Of a DNA stretch of 64,000 nucleotides, positions 41,601-53,899 are shown one piece after another. This DNA comes from Gordonia mangrovi. Its GTDB lineage: Bacteria > Actinomycetota > Actinomycetes > Mycobacteriales > Mycobacteriaceae. Under the pieces are notes generated by a model. It was given only the letters and a program-made list of their open reading frames with translations. It searched no databases and had not been told where the DNA came from. The DNA lies in NCBI RefSeq assembly GCF_024734075.1, contig NZ_CP102850.1, positions 4,836,001 to 4,900,000 of the forward strand, written 5' to 3'. The number at the start of each line of letters is the position of its first letter. Position 1 is the first letter of the stretch. A program made the position numbers and the translations under genes.

Positions 41601-41607
41601 GGCGCGG

Positions 41608-43379
<1,772 letters not shown>

Positions 43380-43434
43380 GCGCATTGTGCGCCTTGCGTC
43401 GCCGACCACATCCACCAATCACCAGGAGCGAACC

Positions 43435-44271
43435 GTGACAGGAATTCTCGACGGCAAGACCGTCCTCATCACCGGCATCATCACCGACGCCTCGATCGCC
43501 TTCCACGCCGCGGCGATGGCCCAGGAACAGGGTGCGAAGGTCATCATCACCGGTATCCCGGAGCGGCTACGGCTCATCGACCGGATCGCCAAGCGGCTGC
43601 CGCAGGAGGTGCCGCCGGCCATCGGACTCGACATCACCAGCGAAGACGACCTCGCGGCGCTCGCCGGTCGCATCTCCGAACACGCACCCGAGGGCATCGA
43701 CGGGGTGATGCACTCCATCGCGTTCGCGCCGCGCACGCTGATGGGACCCGATGCCAAGCCGTTCCTGGAGGGGCCGGGTCCCGACGCCGCGAAGGCCTTC
43801 GAGATCTCGGCATGGAGCTATGCCTCGCTGGCCCGTGCGGTGCTGCCGGTCATGAACGAGGGTGGCTCGATTGTCGGGATGGACTTCGATCCGCGGACCG
43901 CGCTGCCGTACTACAACTGGATGGGTGTCGCAAAGGCCGCTCTCGAATCGGTCAATCGGTATGTCGCGCGCGAGATGGGCACGGCCAAGCGCATCCGGTC
44001 CAATCTCGTTGCGGCGGGCCCGATCAAGACGCTGGCCGCGAAGGCCATAGCCGGCACGGCGACCGACGACGCCAAACAGCTGAACATGTTGAACACCTAC
44101 TGGGACGGCGCCTCGCCGATCGGGTGGGACGTCGAGGATCCGACCGTGGTCGCCAAATCCGTCTGCGCATTGATGTCCGATTGGCTCCCGGGTACCACCG
44201 GCTCGATCGTCTACGTCGACGGTGGCGCCAGCCACAACACGTGGTTCCCGGAGAATTTCACCGGCCAGTGA
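43435..44271 (+). CDS. inhA: Enoyl-[ACP] reductase InhA
   Basis: InhA is the NADH-dependent enoyl-ACP reductase of FAS-II and the target of isoniazid-NAD adducts. The 278-residue protein aligns closely with M. tuberculosis Inh[12 protein letters not shown] keeps Ser20 and Ile21 (Ala at 19 instead of Ser). MHSIAF holds the Ser94 equivalent, and [13 protein letters not shown] gives the catalytic Tyr and Lys. The insert around [16 protein letters not shown] makes it slightly longer. GTG 43435 has AGGAG 7 bases upstream. Its stop overlaps the hemH start (GTGA), so fabG-inhA-hemH are coupled. Confidence 0.97.
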   Translation: MTGILDGKTVLITGIITDASIAFHAAAMAQEQGAKVIITGIPERLRLIDRIAKRLPQEVPPAIGLDITSEDDLAALAGRISEHAPEGIDGVMHSIAFAPRTLMGPDAKPFLEGPGPDAAKAFEISAWSYASLARAVLPVMNEGGSIVGMDFDPRTALPYYNWMGVAKAALESVNRYVAREMGTAKRIRSNLVAAGPIKTLAAKAIAGTATDDAKQLNMLNTYWDGASPIGWDVEDPTVVAKSVCALMSDWLPGTTGSIVYVDGGASHNTWFPENFTGQ

Positions 44272-45347
44272 CGACACCGGCAGGCGCTTTCGACGCCGTC
44301 CTGTTTCTCAGTTTCGGGGGACCGAACGGTCCCGACGACGTGATGCCGTTCCTGGAGAACGTCACCCGTGGCCGCGGTGTGCCCCGGGAGCGGCTGGCGG
44401 AGGTGGCCGAGCACTACCTGCACTTCGGCGGGGTGTCGCCGATCAACCGACTCAACCTCGACATGATCGAGGCGCTGGGCGAAGCGCTGGCGGCGCGCGG
44501 GTTTTCGCTGCCGGTGTACTTCGGCAATCGCAACTGGCATCCGTTGGCGGAGGACGCCGTCGAGGCGATGTATCGCGCCGGCCACCGTCGGGTGCTGGTG
44601 TTCCCGACGTCGGCCTGGGCGGGATACTCGGGCTGCCGCCAGTACCACGAGGACATCGCCCGCGCGATCGACGCGCTCGCGCAGCGCGTGCCGGCGAGTG
44701 TCGCCGACGACCCGATCCTGCTGCGCAAGATTCCGCAGTACTGGGACAACGACGCGATGGTGGCGGCGGGGGCGGATGCGATACGTCGCGCCCGCACCGC
44801 ACTGCCCACAGCCGATGTGGCACCGCGACTGGTGTTCACGGCCCACTCGATCCCGTTGTCGGCGGACCGGGCGGCAGGCCCGGCTGCCGACGGAGGCGGT
44901 CTGTACTCGCGACAGGTCGCCGCCGCCGCGCACGCGGTCGCCGCACGTGCCGGCTATCAGCAGTTCGACCAGGTCTGGCAGTCGCGTTCGGGTCCACCGC
45001 AGGTGCCGTGGCTCGAGCCCGACATCTGTGATCACCTGGAAACCCTGCCTGCGCAAGGGGTTCGCCAGGTGATCGTGCAACCGGTGGGCTTTGTGTCGGA
45101 TCACCTCGAGGTGGTCTGGGACCTCGACAACGAGGCCGCCGAGACGGCGCAGCGTCTCGGATTGGCCTATGTCCGTGCCGATACGGTCGGCACCGACCCG
45201 CGTTTCATCGAGATGATCGCCGATCTGGTGGCGCGATATGCCGACGGCGGAGGGGATCTCACCGCTCTCGGGTGCGCGGACAACGGCCGGACATGTCGGC
45301 CGGAGTGCTGTGTGCCGGCCACGCGGCCGATGTCGCCGGCTCCCTGA
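44268..45347 (+). CDS. hemH: Ferrochelatase (coproporphyrin type)
   Basis: This enzyme inserts iron into a porphyrin; in actinobacteria the substrate is coproporphyrin III, so the name cpfC also applies. The 359-residue protein has the His in [10 protein letters not shown] and the Glu in [11 protein letters not shown] as metal-handling residues. Cysteines at 123 (GYSGCRQY), 336, 343, 347 and 348 supply the likely [2Fe-2S] ligands found in actinobacterial ferrochelatases, with one extra Cys. The start GTG 44268 overlaps the inhA stop. It corresponds to Rv1485 and is convergent with the gene at 45377. Confidence 0.94.
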   Translation: MTTPAGAFDAVLFLSFGGPNGPDDVMPFLENVTRGRGVPRERLAEVAEHYLHFGGVSPINRLNLDMIEALGEALAARGFSLPVYFGNRNWHPLAEDAVEAMYRAGHRRVLVFPTSAWAGYSGCRQYHEDIARAIDALAQRVPASVADDPILLRKIPQYWDNDAMVAAGADAIRRARTALPTADVAPRLVFTAHSIPLSADRAAGPAADGGGLYSRQVAAAAHAVAARAGYQQFDQVWQSRSGPPQVPWLEPDICDHLETLPAQGVRQVIVQPVGFVSDHLEVVWDLDNEAAETAQRLGLAYVRADTVGTDPRFIEMIADLVARYADGGGDLTALGCADNGRTCRPECCVPATRPMSPAP

Positions 45348-45376
45348 GCGGCGGCGCGGTGGGGAATCCCGCCGGA

Positions 45377-46177
45377 CTACCCGGGGGCCACGTATTCGCC
45401 GATCACCTGATTGACCGCGGCTGCCCGGGCCGATCGGGCCATCGCGGCGAGGCGGCGCAGGCCGGCGTCGGCCAGCTCGACATGTCCTGCGGTCACACCG
45501 AATGTGGGAGCCTGCGCCCCGGCGAGGGTGACGATCGCCTCCACCCGTGCTGCCGAGTCGATCACCCTGCTCGCCCGCGCGTCATCGTGGGGTGGCAGGG
45601 CGATCTGGTGTCGCGCGGTGAGCGTGGCCAAGGCCGAGCGCAGAGCTGCCGGACTCAGCTTCAGCCCGCCACTGCCCAGTGCGCCGACGATGTCGGTGGT
45701 CTCTCGGATCGCTTCGCGCAGATCGTATTCGATCTGCCCCAGGGATTCGGTCGAGGCTGCCGTCACGAGGCACTCGTAGCGGTACATCGACCATCGGCAC
45801 GTGTCGCCGACCAACTCTGGTACCAGGCCGAGCGTGGTGCCCTCGGCCCGGTCGACCAGCAGGATCTCCCCGGCGGACAGGGCAGCGGCGGTGGCCGGCG
45901 CCGGCGGCAGTCCTTGCGGGTCACCGGCGGTCGGCAGCCGGACGGAGAATCGCTCGCCGCGGCGAAGCAGCGCCAGGAGTCCGAGGCGCGCGTGTTCGTC
46001 GTCGGCCCGCGCGGCGTCCGTGGTGTCGACGACGTCGTGGCGATCAGCGAAGTCGCTGAGGGTGTCGGTGACATCGTCGGGTGCGCAGCGGCCCGCCAAC
46101 CACGCCGCGGTCCACGAGCCCAGCGCACAGCCGGGCCACGCGGGTGGTCCCGGGGCGATGAGGTCGGTACTGGTCAT
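45377..46177 (-). CDS. Conserved hypothetical protein, Rv1486c-like
   Basis: I do not recognise a characterised family. The 266-residue protein sits where Rv1486c lies in M. tuberculosis. It has an N-terminal stretch with PAWPGCALGSWTAAWLAGRC (residues 12-31), a middle with GLVPELVGDTCRWSMYRYEC, and a helical Ala-rich C-terminus. Four cysteines occur (17, 31 and two in the middle block). No signal peptide or membrane helix is evident. ATG 46177 has GGAGAAGCC upstream, with a TATCGT box 9 bases before the ATG. It is divergent from the DUF3097 gene and convergent with hemH. Confidence 0.75.
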   Translation of the reverse strand: MTSTDLIAPGPPAWPGCALGSWTAAWLAGRCAPDDVTDTLSDFADRHDVVDTTDAARADDEHARLGLLALLRRGERFSVRLPTAGDPQGLPPAPATAAALSAGEILLVDRAEGTTLGLVPELVGDTCRWSMYRYECLVTAASTESLGQIEYDLREAIRETTDIVGALGSGGLKLSPAALRSALATLTARHQIALPPHDDARASRVIDSAARVEAIVTLAGAQAPTFGVTAGHVELADAGLRRLAAMARSARAAAVNQVIGEYVAPG

Positions 46178-46253
46178 GGCTTCTCCACGATAGGCGAGTC
46201 ACGGCTTGGCAGCGGACCCGGCGTGCCCGCACCGAATCGGCGGCGCGGGGTTC

Positions 46254-46259
46254 TACGGT
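46254..46259 (+). promoter_or_regulatory. -10 box, leaderless DUF3097 gene
   Basis: TACGGT ends 8 bases before GTG 46268 and there is no ribosome binding site, so the mRNA is probably leaderless. This also picks the start within a long open frame. Confidence 0.45.
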
Positions 46260-46267
46260 GGCTCATC

Positions 46268-47098
46268 GTGAGCGAAGACCGATATGGACGTGATGTGCTG
46301 GCGAACCCGCGCCGCACCAGGCCCCGGGCCCCGGAAGTCGCCGCCGACCGCGACCTCGTCGTCGAGGACGCGGCGTCCGGATTCTGCGGTGCGATCGTGG
46401 GACTGGAGAAGAGCTACTCCGGCGACCTCGTGCGGCTGGAAGACCGACACGGCGCGACCCGCGTGTTCCTGATGCATCCGGCGGCGTTCCTGATCGACGG
46501 TCGGCCGGTGACCCTGGTACGGCCGCGCACCCGCGGGCCGCAGACCGCGGCCAGGACCGCGTCCGGGTCGCGTTCGGCTCCGCGAATGCGGGCGCGGACC
46601 GCACGGGCCAGTCGGATCTTCGTCGAGGGCGTGCACGATGCCACTCTGCTCGAACGGGTCTGGGGCGACGATCTGCGCGCCGAGGGCGTGGTGGTCGAGA
46701 GCCTGGATGGGCTCGACAATCTCGCGGCGACGCTCGACGAGTTCGGTCCCGCGTCGCATCGCCGCGCGGGAGTGCTCGTCGATCACCTGGTGGCCGGTTC
46801 GAAGGAGATGCGTCTGACCGGCGACGTGGGTGCCCACGTGCTGGTGTGTGGCCATCCGTTCATCGACGTCTGGGAAGCGGTGAAGCCCAGTTCGGTCGGC
46901 ATCAGCGCCTGGCCGCAGATACCTCGCGGAGTCGACTGGAAGACCGGCATCTGCACCCGGTTGCGGTGGGGGACGCCGCAGGACGGGTGGCGTCGGGTGT
47001 TGTCCGGGGTCCGGGACTATCGCGACCTGGAGGTGGACCTCCTGCGGTCGGTCGAAGAACTCATCGACTTCGTGACTGCAGCCGACGGCGACCGCTGA
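46268..47098 (+). CDS. DUF3097 protein with Toprim-like motifs
   Basis: This 276-residue protein belongs to the actinobacterial DUF3097 family of unknown function. The N-terminus DRYGRDVLANPRR and the SGFCGAIVG / VRLEDRHGATRVF block form a first domain (about residues 1-85). After an Arg-rich linker (about 90-113) comes RIFVEGVHDATLLERVWG (about 115-132), and GVLVDHLVAGSKE near 168. The spacing of the Glu-Gly-x-x-Asp and Asp-His motifs recalls Toprim domains, an inference not tested here. GTG 46268 is chosen by its -10 box. nfeD follows after 56 bases. Confidence 0.8.
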   Translation: MSEDRYGRDVLANPRRTRPRAPEVAADRDLVVEDAASGFCGAIVGLEKSYSGDLVRLEDRHGATRVFLMHPAAFLIDGRPVTLVRPRTRGPQTAARTASGSRSAPRMRARTARASRIFVEGVHDATLLERVWGDDLRAEGVVVESLDGLDNLAATLDEFGPASHRRAGVLVDHLVAGSKEMRLTGDVGAHVLVCGHPFIDVWEAVKPSSVGISAWPQIPRGVDWKTGICTRLRWGTPQDGWRRVLSGVRDYRDLEVDLLRSVEELIDFVTAADGDR

Positions 47099-47154
47099 GT
47101 CACGACCCGATTCGGACAAACTGGACAAAGTGCGGTGTCTGGCACACTGGAGAC

Positions 47155-47583
47155 ATGACCGCACTGCTGTGGTTGGTGGCCGCGATGCTCCTCGTGATCG
47201 CCGAGATGTTCGTCGGCGATCTGGTTCTTCTCATGCTCGGGGGAGGTGCGCTGGCCACGGCGGGTGTGAGCTTCGCGTTCGACACGCCGATCTGGGTGGA
47301 CGGCGTCGTGTTCGCGGTCACCTCGGTTTTGCTGCTGGGGGTGGTTCGTCCGGTCGCGCGGCGGCACATGCTCAATCGACCCGCGGTGCTGACCAACACC
47401 GAGGCCCTCGAGGGGCGACATGCGGTGGTCACCGAACGCGTCGACGAACACGATGGCCGGGTCAAGATCGGCGGTGACGTGTGGTCCGCCCGCACACTCG
47501 ATCCGGGCGAGGTCATCGAACCGGGTATGGAGGTCACCGTGGTGCAGATCGACGGTGCCACCGCAGTCGTATGGAAGGGTTGA
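47155..47583 (+). CDS. NfeD-like membrane protein
   Basis: This 142-residue protein is a short NfeD-family membrane protein. Three N-terminal membrane segments (about residues 3-20, 22-42 and 45-62) are followed by a soluble OB-fold domain (about 75-140, EGRHAVVTERVDEHDGRVKI then GDVWSAR). NfeD proteins form operons with SPFH proteins and are thought to assist them; the SPFH gene follows after 8 bases. ATG 47155 has a weak GGAG very close by. The pair corresponds to Rv1487-Rv1488. Its exact role is unknown. Confidence 0.88.
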   Translation: MTALLWLVAAMLLVIAEMFVGDLVLLMLGGGALATAGVSFAFDTPIWVDGVVFAVTSVLLLGVVRPVARRHMLNRPAVLTNTEALEGRHAVVTERVDEHDGRVKIGGDVWSARTLDPGEVIEPGMEVTVVQIDGATAVVWKG

Positions 47584-47591
47584 CATAGCTC

Positions 47592-48785
47592 ATGGAGTAC
47601 ATCGGACTGATCGTGCTGGCCGTGCTGGTGCTGCTCGTGGTGGTGGTGCTCGCGAAGTCGGTGGCGCTGATCCCGCAGGCCGAGGCGGCCGTCATCGAAC
47701 GCCTCGGCCGGTACACCCGAACCGTGTCCGGCCAGCTGACGCTGCTGCTGCCGTTCATCGACCGCATCCGGGCCCGGGTGGACATCCGCGAACGTGTCGT
47801 GTCGTTTCCGCCGCAGCCGGTGATCACCGAAGACAACCTCACCCTGTCCATCGACACCGTCGTCTACTTCCAGGTGACCAATCCGCGGTCGGCGGTCTAC
47901 GAGATCGACGACTACATCGCCGGCGTGGAGCAGCTGACCATCACGACGCTGCGCAACGTGGTCGGCGGCATGACACTCGAGGAGACCCTCACCTCCCGCG
48001 ACTCCATCAACGGCCAACTGCGCGGCGTCCTCGACGAGGCGACCGGCCGTTGGGGGCTCCGGGTGGCCCGCGTGGAACTGAAGAGCATCATGCCGCCGCC
48101 GTCGATTCAGGAATCGATGGAGAAGCAGATGAAGGCCGACCGGGAGAAGCGCGCGACGATTCTCTCGGCAGAAGGCCAGCGGGAATCGGCCATCAAGACC
48201 GCAGAAGGTAACAAGCAAAGCCAGATCCTGGCGGCCGAGGGTGCCAAGCAGGCCGCGATCCTCGGTGCCGAGGCCGACCGCCAGTCGACGATCCTGCGGG
48301 CGCAGGGCGACCGGGCCGCGTCGTATCTGAAGGCACAGGGTGAGGCGAAGGCGATCGAGAAGACCTTCGCCGCGGTGAAGTCCGCCAAACCCACGCCGGA
48401 GCTGCTCGCATATCAGTACCTGCAGCAGCTGCCCGAGATGGCCAAGGGTGAGGGCAGCAAGGTGTGGGTTGTCCCAACGGACTTCGGCTCGGCCCTGCAG
48501 GGGTTCGCGAAGTCTTTCGGAGCCCGGGGCGAGGACGGTGTGTTCCGCTACGAGCCCACCGCCGACGAGCCATCGCCGATCGACGAATCCGAGACCGAGG
48601 ACTGGTTCTCGCTGGCGTCGGACCCGAAGGTGGCGCAGGCGGTCGCCGAGGCCGAGGCCGTGGCACGCAAGCCGGTGGCACCCGAGGTGACCGCGCGTGC
48701 GACGCGTGCGCTGTCCTATGAGACGGACCGACAGTCGGGCGCCGCGACGCCCGCCACCTCCGATGGTGGCGCAGCAGGTTCCTAA
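47592..48785 (+). CDS. SPFH/stomatin-like membrane protein
   Basis: SPFH proteins assemble on the membrane and organise lipid microdomains or regulate membrane proteases. The 397-residue protein has an N-terminal membrane segment (about residues 4-22), then the SPFH domain (about 24-190) with VIERLGRYTRTVSGQLTLLL and YFQVTNPRSAVYEI. A long charged coiled coil follows (about 190-265, with EKQMKADREKRATILSAEGQ), then a Glu-rich C-terminal tail. It lies 8 bases after nfeD, the standard pairing, and matches Rv1488. The C-terminal 100 residues are poorly conserved. Confidence 0.92.
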   Translation: MEYIGLIVLAVLVLLVVVVLAKSVALIPQAEAAVIERLGRYTRTVSGQLTLLLPFIDRIRARVDIRERVVSFPPQPVITEDNLTLSIDTVVYFQVTNPRSAVYEIDDYIAGVEQLTITTLRNVVGGMTLEETLTSRDSINGQLRGVLDEATGRWGLRVARVELKSIMPPPSIQESMEKQMKADREKRATILSAEGQRESAIKTAEGNKQSQILAAEGAKQAAILGAEADRQSTILRAQGDRAASYLKAQGEAKAIEKTFAAVKSAKPTPELLAYQYLQQLPEMAKGEGSKVWVVPTDFGSALQGFAKSFGARGEDGVFRYEPTADEPSPIDESETEDWFSLASDPKVAQAVAEAEAVARKPVAPEVTARATRALSYETDRQSGAATPATSDGGAAGS

Positions 48786-48834
48786 ACCGCCCGCAAGGGG
48801 CCGCGAGCCGGATGAGACCCCCGGTGGCCGACAA

Positions 48835-49581
48835 TCACTCGCGTCGATCGGGCTCCGGAGGGTCCGACACCGGCAGCCGGGCGTCGAGGATCAGTCCGGT
48901 GATGCCCACGGCGAAGAAACAGGCGCTGAGCGCAAGCAGCAACGGGTTGCGTTGTCCGGCCATCGCGTCGCCGAGCAGGACCACGGCCGCGGTGCCGGGT
49001 GCCATGCCGACGACGGTGGCCAGTAGGTAGGGGACGGCGCGCACCGACGACAACGCCGAGCAGTAGTTCGCCACCGAGAACGGGCAGGCGGCGATGAGGC
49101 GCAGTGAGCCCACGGCCAGCCAGCCCCGCCTGCTCAACCGATATTCCACCGAGCGAACCACCGGCTTGGTGAGGTAGGGCCGCACCCGCTCGCGTCCGAT
49201 CGTCCGCACCAGCCAGAACGAGACCAATGCCGACACGGTCGAGGCGATCATCGCGCCGGTGATCCCGACGACCGGGCCGAAGAGGATTCCCGACATCACG
49301 GTGAACGGGGACCGGGGGATCGGTGCGATGGTGATGACCGCGTAGGCGCCGAAGAACGCCCACACGAAAGCCGGCCCGAGGCCATCGCCCCATGTCCGTA
49401 CCGCGGCGATCGAGGGGATCGGAATGAGATAGGAACTCACCAGGACCACCGCAACGATCGCGGTCAGGGTGAGCGCGGGACGCACCACACGCGGATCGAT
49501 ACGGCGACGACGTGCCGAGCCCACTGCCACGTCGTCGTCGGGCGGGCGCCGGTTGGCGGCGGTGACAGGCTCGGGAGGCAC
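48835..49581 (-). CDS. TVP38/TMEM64-family membrane protein
   Basis: This 248-residue protein belongs to the TVP38/TMEM64 (SNARE-associated, DedA-related) family. After a 30-residue basic N-terminus there are about six hydrophobic segments. The family core FGAYAVITIAPIPRSPFTVM and SGILFGPVVGITGAMIAS is at about residues 77-115, and GSLRLIAACPFSVANYCSA at about 158-176. DedA-related proteins handle polyprenyl or phospholipid flipping, but the role here is unknown. GTG 49581 has TAGAGT 6 bases upstream (leaderless). It corresponds to Rv1491c and is divergent from mutA. Confidence 0.88.
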   Translation of the reverse strand: MPPEPVTAANRRPPDDDVAVGSARRRRIDPRVVRPALTLTAIVAVVLVSSYLIPIPSIAAVRTWGDGLGPAFVWAFFGAYAVITIAPIPRSPFTVMSGILFGPVVGITGAMIASTVSALVSFWLVRTIGRERVRPYLTKPVVRSVEYRLSRRGWLAVGSLRLIAACPFSVANYCSALSSVRAVPYLLATVVGMAPGTAAVVLLGDAMAGQRNPLLLALSACFFAVGITGLILDARLPVSDPPEPDRRE

Positions 49582-49587
49582 CGGGAC

Positions 49588-49593
49588 ACTCTA
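49588..49593 (-). promoter_or_regulatory. -10 box, leaderless TVP38-family gene
   Basis: TAGAGT on the minus strand (49593-49588) ends 6 bases before GTG 49581, predicting a leaderless mRNA. Confidence 0.45.
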
Positions 49594-49657
49594 CCCGCGA
49601 CCTGGGCGTGTGCCTTGTCACAACAGACCACCCGTGTGGGCCGAGCGAGCGTTCGGC

Positions 49658-49663
49658 TAAAGT
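49658..49663 (+). promoter_or_regulatory. -10 box of the mutA-mutB-meaB operon
   Basis: TAAAGT at 49658-49663 would start transcription about 35-40 bases before ATG 49707, which has a GGAGGTG ribosome binding site. No clear -35 box is present. Confidence 0.4.
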
Positions 49664-49706
49664 CGGGTACGCGCTCGACCCGAGCATCACGGAGGTGCCA
49701 CGCCCC

Positions 49707-51623
49707 ATGTCGCAGACCACTGCGTCGACATCCGACCGGCCCGACCGGCCGCTCGATGAGGTCTATCAGTCCTGGTCGGAGGCCGCTGCCGCGGTGGTGG
49801 CCAAGTCTCGACGGAGCACCGTCGAGGAGTTGCCGGCCACCGCTGAGGAACTGCTGTCCACCGACACCATCGACGGATTGCGCATCCGTCCGCTCTACAC
49901 CCGCAAGGACGAGACCGCGGAGGCCGGCCTGCCGGGCGGGTTCCCGTTCGTCCGCGGCGCCGACCCGGATCGCGACGTCACCCTCGGCTGGCGTGTCACC
50001 GAGCGCTTCGGCGACGACGACACCCCGGCGGCCGAGGTCAACCAGCAGATCCTCGAAGCGCTGGAGAACGGCACCAGCGGACTGTGGCTGCGCATCGGTG
50101 GTGCGCTGAACGCCGACGACCTCGCGACCGTGCTCGATGGCGTCTACCTCGACCTGATCCCGGTGACCCTGGACGCCGGCGCCGACGGCCTCGCCGCCGC
50201 CCGGGCCCTGCTCGCGCAGCGTGCGCGGGCAGTGGCCGCACCGCAGGCCGCGGCACCCACCGCCGCCACCGTCACCTCGCTCGGTCTCTCGCCGCTGACC
50301 GCCGGGTTCTCCGGTCGGCCAGACGTGGACACCGCCGACGCCACCGCCCTCGCCGCCGAGGTCGGCGCCGGTGTCCGTACCTTCCGTGTCGACGGCACCG
50401 ACTTCGCCACCGCAGGTGCGGACAACGGACTCGAGCTCGCGCTGGTCGTCGCCGCTGCGGTCACCCACCTGCGTGACCTGACCGCGGCCGGAATGTCGGC
50501 GTCAGACGCGCTGGGACAGATCACCTTCGCGGTCTCTGCAGGCGATGACCAGTTCGCGACGATCGCGAAATTCCGTGCCCTGCGCAAGATCTGGTCGCGG
50601 ATCGCCGATGTCGTCGGCGCGCCCGATGCCGGTGCGGCGCTGACCCACGGTGTCACCGATCTGTCCATGCAGACCCAGCGTGATCCGTGGGTGAACATGC
50701 TGCGCACCACGATCGCCGCATTCGGCGCGGGTGTCGGCGGCGCCGACCAGGTGACCGTGCTGGGCTTCGACGCCGCGATCCCCGCCGACCGGCGTACCTC
50801 GAGCGCCACGTTCTCGCGACGGATCGCCCGCAACACCCAACTGCTCCTGCTCGAGGAGTCCAGCATCGGCCGGGTACTCGACCCCGCCGGTGGGTCCTGG
50901 TTCGTCGAGTCCCTGACCGACGAGATGGCGGCCAACGCATGGGCGGTCTTCGGCGAGATCGAGACCGCCGGCGGCTATCGCAGCGTCCTCGAATCCGGCT
51001 GGATCGGCGACCGCGTCGGCGCCTCGCTGGCCCGCCGCGACGACTCCGTCGCCCACCGCACCATCGCCGTGACCGGTGTCAACGAGTTCCCGAACCTGGA
51101 CGAGAAGCCCCTGGGCGCACCGTCCGCGGACGCCGCCGACGTCCCGCTGGGCACCCCGCGACTCGCCCGCGTCGGACGGGTGTTCGAGGAGTTGCGGGAT
51201 CGCTCGGATGCGGTCCTGGCCGAGACAGGCGCGCGACCGGCGGTGTTGCTGCTCCCGCTCGGATCGGTCGCCGAGCACAACGCGCGGACCACCTTCGTCG
51301 CCAATCTGTTGGCGGCCGGCGGGATCTCGGCGATCAACCCGGGACCGCTCACCGCCGATGGGATCGCGGATGTGGTTCGCGAGCACAGGACCCCAATCGC
51401 GGTGCTGTGCGCGAGCAAACAGCGCTACACCGACGACGGCGCAGCCGCACTGGCCGCCGCGCGAGCCACCGACCTGTCGTCGGTGCTGATGGCCGGACCG
51501 GACAAGGAATGGCCCGACGGCGACCGACCAGATGGCGCGCTACGCATCGGCATCGATGCCGTCGCCACCCTGCGCGGACTTCTCGATCAGCTGACCCACG
51601 CATCGGCGGGAGCAACGTCATGA
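49707..51623 (+). CDS. mutA: Methylmalonyl-CoA mutase small subunit
   Basis: MutA is the non-catalytic beta subunit of methylmalonyl-CoA mutase, which isomerises methylmalonyl-CoA to succinyl-CoA. The 638-residue protein has the mutase barrel fold with [18 protein letters not shown] (about residues 191-208) and [20 protein letters not shown] (about 370). The C-terminal B12-like domain lacks the DxHxxG cobalamin motif found in MutB, as expected for this subunit. ATG 49707 has GGAGGTG upstream. Its stop overlaps mutB by ATGA. It corresponds to Rv1492. Confidence 0.95.
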   Translation: MSQTTASTSDRPDRPLDEVYQSWSEAAAAVVAKSRRSTVEELPATAEELLSTDTIDGLRIRPLYTRKDETAEAGLPGGFPFVRGADPDRDVTLGWRVTERFGDDDTPAAEVNQQILEALENGTSGLWLRIGGALNADDLATVLDGVYLDLIPVTLDAGADGLAAARALLAQRARAVAAPQAAAPTAATVTSLGLSPLTAGFSGRPDVDTADATALAAEVGAGVRTFRVDGTDFATAGADNGLELALVVAAAVTHLRDLTAAGMSASDALGQITFAVSAGDDQFATIAKFRALRKIWSRIADVVGAPDAGAALTHGVTDLSMQTQRDPWVNMLRTTIAAFGAGVGGADQVTVLGFDAAIPADRRTSSATFSRRIARNTQLLLLEESSIGRVLDPAGGSWFVESLTDEMAANAWAVFGEIETAGGYRSVLESGWIGDRVGASLARRDDSVAHRTIAVTGVNEFPNLDEKPLGAPSADAADVPLGTPRLARVGRVFEELRDRSDAVLAETGARPAVLLLPLGSVAEHNARTTFVANLLAAGGISAINPGPLTADGIADVVREHRTPIAVLCASKQRYTDDGAAALAAARATDLSSVLMAGPDKEWPDGDRPDGALRIGIDAVATLRGLLDQLTHASAGATS

Positions 51624-53899
51624 CCCAGACCGAACCGACCAGTGCCGCCGAGGACTTCGGTGGGGTCCCCAGCTTCGCCGGCGTCGACCTCGACTCGGCC
51701 GCTGCGCACGCCGACACCTCCGCGGTGTCCGCGATCGAACGCCTCGCGCAGGCCCACGGGCAGTCCGTCGACGAGATCACCTGGAGCACTCCGGAACAGA
51801 TCGATGTGGCGCCGGTCTACACGCGTGCCGACCGGGATTCGGTGACCACCGACGCGGAGCATCCCTACCCACTGGACTCCGTGCCCGGTGAGGCGCCGTT
51901 CATCCGTGGCCCGTACCCGACGATGTACGTCAACCAGCCGTGGACCATCCGGCAGTACGCGGGCTTCTCGACCGCCGCAGAGTCCAACGCCTTCTACCGC
52001 CGCAACCTGGCCGCCGGCCAGAAGGGGTTGTCGGTGGCGTTCGACCTGGCCACCCACCGCGGCTACGACTCCGACCATCCGCGCGTCGCGGGCGATGTCG
52101 GTATGGCCGGTGTCGCCATCGACTCGATCCTCGACATGCGTCAGCTGTTCGACGGTATCGACCTCGGCTCGGTGTCGGTGTCGATGACCATGAACGGTGC
52201 GGTGCTGCCGATCCTGGCGCTGTATGTCGTTGCGGCAGAGGAACAAGGGGTGCCGCCGGAGAAGCTCGCCGGGACCATCCAGAACGACATCCTCAAAGAA
52301 TTCATGGTCCGCAACACGTATATCTATCCGCCGAAGCCCTCGATGCGGATCATCTCGAACATCTTCGAATACACCAGTCAGAAGATGCCGAAGTTCAACT
52401 CGATCTCCATCTCGGGCTACCACATCCAGGAGGCCGGTGCGACCGCCGACCTCGAGTTGGCCTACACGCTGGCCGACGGCGTCGAGTACATCCGTGCCGG
52501 ACTCGAGGCCGGACTCGACATCGACAAGTTCGCACCGCGGCTGTCCTTCTTCTGGGGCATCGGCATGAACTTCTTCATGGAGGTTGCCAAGCTGCGCGCG
52601 GCGCGTCTGCTGTGGAGCGAGTTGGTTGCCGAGTTCTCTCCGAAGAATCCGAAATCGCTGTCGCTGCGCACACATTCGCAGACCTCCGGCTGGTCGCTGA
52701 CCGCGCAGGACGTCTTCAACAACGTGGCGCGCACCTGCGTCGAGGCGATGGCCGCAACCCAGGGCCACACCCAGTCGCTGCACACCAACGCCCTTGACGA
52801 GGCCATCGCGCTGCCCACCGATTTCTCGGCCCGGATCGCGCGCAACACCCAGCTGCTGCTGCAGCAGGAATCGGGCACCACCCGCTCCATCGACCCGTGG
52901 GCCGGCTCGAACTACGTCGAGTGGTTGACCCATCAGCTGGCGCAGAAGGCCCGCGCGCACATCCGTGAGGTCGAGGAGACCGGCGGGATGACGCAGGCGA
53001 TCAACGAGGGCCTGCCCAAGCTGCGCATCGAGGAAGCAGCTGCCCGCACCCAGGCGCGGATCGACTCCGGTCGTCAGCCCCTGGTCGGAGTGAACAAGTA
53101 CCAGGTCGCCGACGACGAGGAGATCGAGGTCCTCAAGGTCGAGAACTCGAAGGTGCGCGCCGAACAGTTGGAGAAGCTGCAGCGGTTGCGTGCCGACCGC
53201 GACGAGGCGGCCGTGCAGGCCGCGCTGGCCGACCTGACCCGGGCCGCGGCATCCGACGAGGGTGGGCTGGAGAACAACCTGATGGCCCTGGCGATCGAGG
53301 CCGCCCGCCACCAGGCGACGGTCGGCGAGATCTCCGAGGCGATGGAAAAGGTCTATGGTCGCCACCAGGCGGAGATCAAGACCATCAGCGGGGTGTATCG
53401 ACATGAGGCGGGCGAGGTGAAGAGCGTCGACGCGGCGACCGAGGTCGTCCGGCAGTTCGCCGATGCGGAGGGCCGTCGGCCTCGTGTGCTGGTCGCCAAG
53501 ATGGGTCAGGACGGCCACGACCGCGGCCAGAAGGTGATCGCGACCGCGTTCGCCGACCTGGGTTTCGACGTCGACGTGGGCCCACTGTTCGCCACCCCCG
53601 AGGAGGTCGCCGCCCAAGCCGCGGACAATGACGTACACGTCGTCGGCGTCTCCTCGCTCGCTGCCGGTCATCTGACCCTGGTGCCGGCCCTCAAGCAGGC
53701 GCTGGCCGACGTCGGCCGCCCCGACATCATGATCGTGGTCGGCGGCGTCATCCCGCCCGGCGACTTCGATGAGCTGTACTCGGCCGGAGCGTCGGCGATC
53801 TTCCCGCCGGGCACTGTGATCGCCGACTCCGCGGTGGAGCTCGTCACCAAGCTGGCGGCCGGTCTGGGACACGAGCTGGCCGGGGTCGCCGCCGAGTGA
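51620..53899 (+). CDS. mutB: Methylmalonyl-CoA mutase large subunit
   Basis: MutB is the catalytic, adenosylcobalamin-binding subunit of methylmalonyl-CoA mutase, used in propionate, odd-chain and cholesterol side-chain catabolism. The 759-residue protein has the substrate barrel with [20 protein letters not shown] (about residues 109-128) and [15 protein letters not shown] (about 352). The C-terminal B12 domain (about 620-755) has the lower-ligand motif [11 protein letters not shown], with Asp631 and His633. The start ATG 51620 overlaps the mutA stop. meaB follows with a 4-base overlap. Confidence 0.97.
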   Translation: MTQTEPTSAAEDFGGVPSFAGVDLDSAAAHADTSAVSAIERLAQAHGQSVDEITWSTPEQIDVAPVYTRADRDSVTTDAEHPYPLDSVPGEAPFIRGPYPTMYVNQPWTIRQYAGFSTAAESNAFYRRNLAAGQKGLSVAFDLATHRGYDSDHPRVAGDVGMAGVAIDSILDMRQLFDGIDLGSVSVSMTMNGAVLPILALYVVAAEEQGVPPEKLAGTIQNDILKEFMVRNTYIYPPKPSMRIISNIFEYTSQKMPKFNSISISGYHIQEAGATADLELAYTLADGVEYIRAGLEAGLDIDKFAPRLSFFWGIGMNFFMEVAKLRAARLLWSELVAEFSPKNPKSLSLRTHSQTSGWSLTAQDVFNNVARTCVEAMAATQGHTQSLHTNALDEAIALPTDFSARIARNTQLLLQQESGTTRSIDPWAGSNYVEWLTHQLAQKARAHIREVEETGGMTQAINEGLPKLRIEEAAARTQARIDSGRQPLVGVNKYQVADDEEIEVLKVENSKVRAEQLEKLQRLRADRDEAAVQAALADLTRAAASDEGGLENNLMALAIEAARHQATVGEISEAMEKVYGRHQAEIKTISGVYRHEAGEVKSVDAATEVVRQFADAEGRRPRVLVAKMGQDGHDRGQKVIATAFADLGFDVDVGPLFATPEEVAAQAADNDVHVVGVSSLAAGHLTLVPALKQALADVGRPDIMIVVGGVIPPGDFDELYSAGASAIFPPGTVIADSAVELVTKLAAGLGHELAGVAAE

